NCBI GenBank assembly: GCA_964035575.1
Contig: OZ037902.1
Span: 310,001 to 374,000 of the forward strand
Direction of reading: 5' to 3'
Length of the DNA: 64,000 nt
From: Rhynchopus sp. YZ270_cl-10
Taxonomy: Eukaryota > Euglenozoa > Diplonemea > Diplonemida > Diplonemidae
Each line of letters begins with the position of its first letter. Position 1 is the stretch's first letter. Shown here piece by piece: positions 63,399 through 64,000 of this stretch. The position numbers were made by a program, and so were the translations under genes. The notes under the pieces were generated by a model. That model had not been told where the DNA came from. It saw nothing but the letters and a program-made list of their open reading frames with translations, and made no database searches.

Positions 63399-64000
63399 AA
63401 AAAGAAAGAGGTGGAGCTGGAAGCTTCCACCTCTTTGTGCACACACATCTAAAAAAAGAAGAGTTTGGAAACATGAATTCAAGCCTCAGCCACCTTTGAA
63501 AAAAAAAGAAAAGAAAAGTTTATAAGATGAACCTAAGCCTCTCGTGCTTAGTCTGATTAGATTACTTAATGTTTTGAACATTGGTTATTCATCAATCTTT
63601 TTTGTTGTATTTTTGGATCCTTTTTGTTTTGTTTTTGTTTTTTTGTAAATATGCATATTCAAAAGTTTTTGTAGGGTGGTACATCTGTACCACAAGTCCA
63701 TGTTTCAGTCCTAAAACCTAAGCCTCTCGTGCTTAGTCACCTTAGTTAAAAACAAAAATTGGTAGCAAAGACAAGCAAAACGAAAAGAGAACAACATATC
63801 GTTGCTGGAGCAATAAAAACAAATTCGTTCAAAAAAAAAAAGGGTAGAAATCTGAATTTAAAAAAAAAAACGAGCTTTTTTTTAAAGACAGTGTTGGAGG
63901 ATGAATATAAAGTGAAAGGAAGGGGGGAGGGGAGGGAGTTGAGATGGGAATCCAAAAAAAAACTAGGCTATAAGAAAAAATCGAAAGTGGGGACAGGTTT
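63399..64000. other. Intergenic region with CTTAG-stem hairpin copies
   Basis: Two copies lie at 63521-63580 and 63717-63741, both with the CTAAGC-CTCTCGT-GCTTAG hairpin. The rest is AT-rich with no gene. Confidence 0.5.

Overview
The window looks like nuclear DNA of a unicellular eukaryote (a protist I cannot place further). The reasons are a non-LTR retrotransposon with a eukaryotic endonuclease/RT/RNase H polyprotein, a GT-AG intron in a Dre2/anamorsin-type gene, secreted CUB and WD-like ectodomains on transmembrane anchors, a MUTYH-type glycosylase, eukaryotic-type LSU rRNA fragments, and many short palindromic elements in AT-rich intergenic DNA. Genes are sparse and mostly uninterrupted; every host gene I can support lies on the minus strand.

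Layout. 0.1-1.9 kb: a PDZ/coiled-coil protein. 2.0-17.2 kb: a block of nested repeats, comprising GGCGAGT-type minisatellite, G tracts, a five-copy 582-bp higher-order tandem array, a complete-looking LINE with two ORFs (6.9-13.1 kb), a near-perfect 2.84-kb palindrome (13.1-16.0 kb) and a second, diverged palindrome of the same kind (16.05-17.24 kb). 17.6-18.0 kb: a foldback element with a 6-bp target duplication. 18.7-19.8 kb: a secreted cysteine-rich protein. 23.0-53.7 kb: three related genes encoding giant Ser/Thr/Pro-stalked type I membrane proteins. The heads differ (WD-like, CUB, CUB), the stalks are made of a five-residue SPPTP repeat, and the membrane anchor is almost identical in all three. 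The AT-rich intergenic regions hold SINE-like repeats, MITE-like palindromes, an LSU rRNA fragment and a 0.44-kb TTAGGC-type array. 54.2-55.8 kb: a two-exon gene for the iron-sulfur domain of Dre2/anamorsin, whose intron carries another foldback element. 56.7-58.1 kb: a MutY/MUTYH adenine DNA glycosylase. 58-64 kb: repeats plus a second LSU rRNA fragment.

Themes. Two groups stand out. The first is the stalked surface proteins, in which heads appear to be exchanged on one stalk-and-anchor chassis, with a similar G/C hairpin leader just upstream of each start. The second is a superfamily of dispersed short elements sharing an AAGTTGAAAGATG-like entry and a CTCTCGT loop, but with different stems that keep pairing, as expected of a structured RNA or SINE head. 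Dre2 and MUTYH are both tied to iron-sulfur biology (cytosolic Fe-S assembly and an Fe-S DNA repair enzyme), but nothing here shows that the pairing is more than chance.
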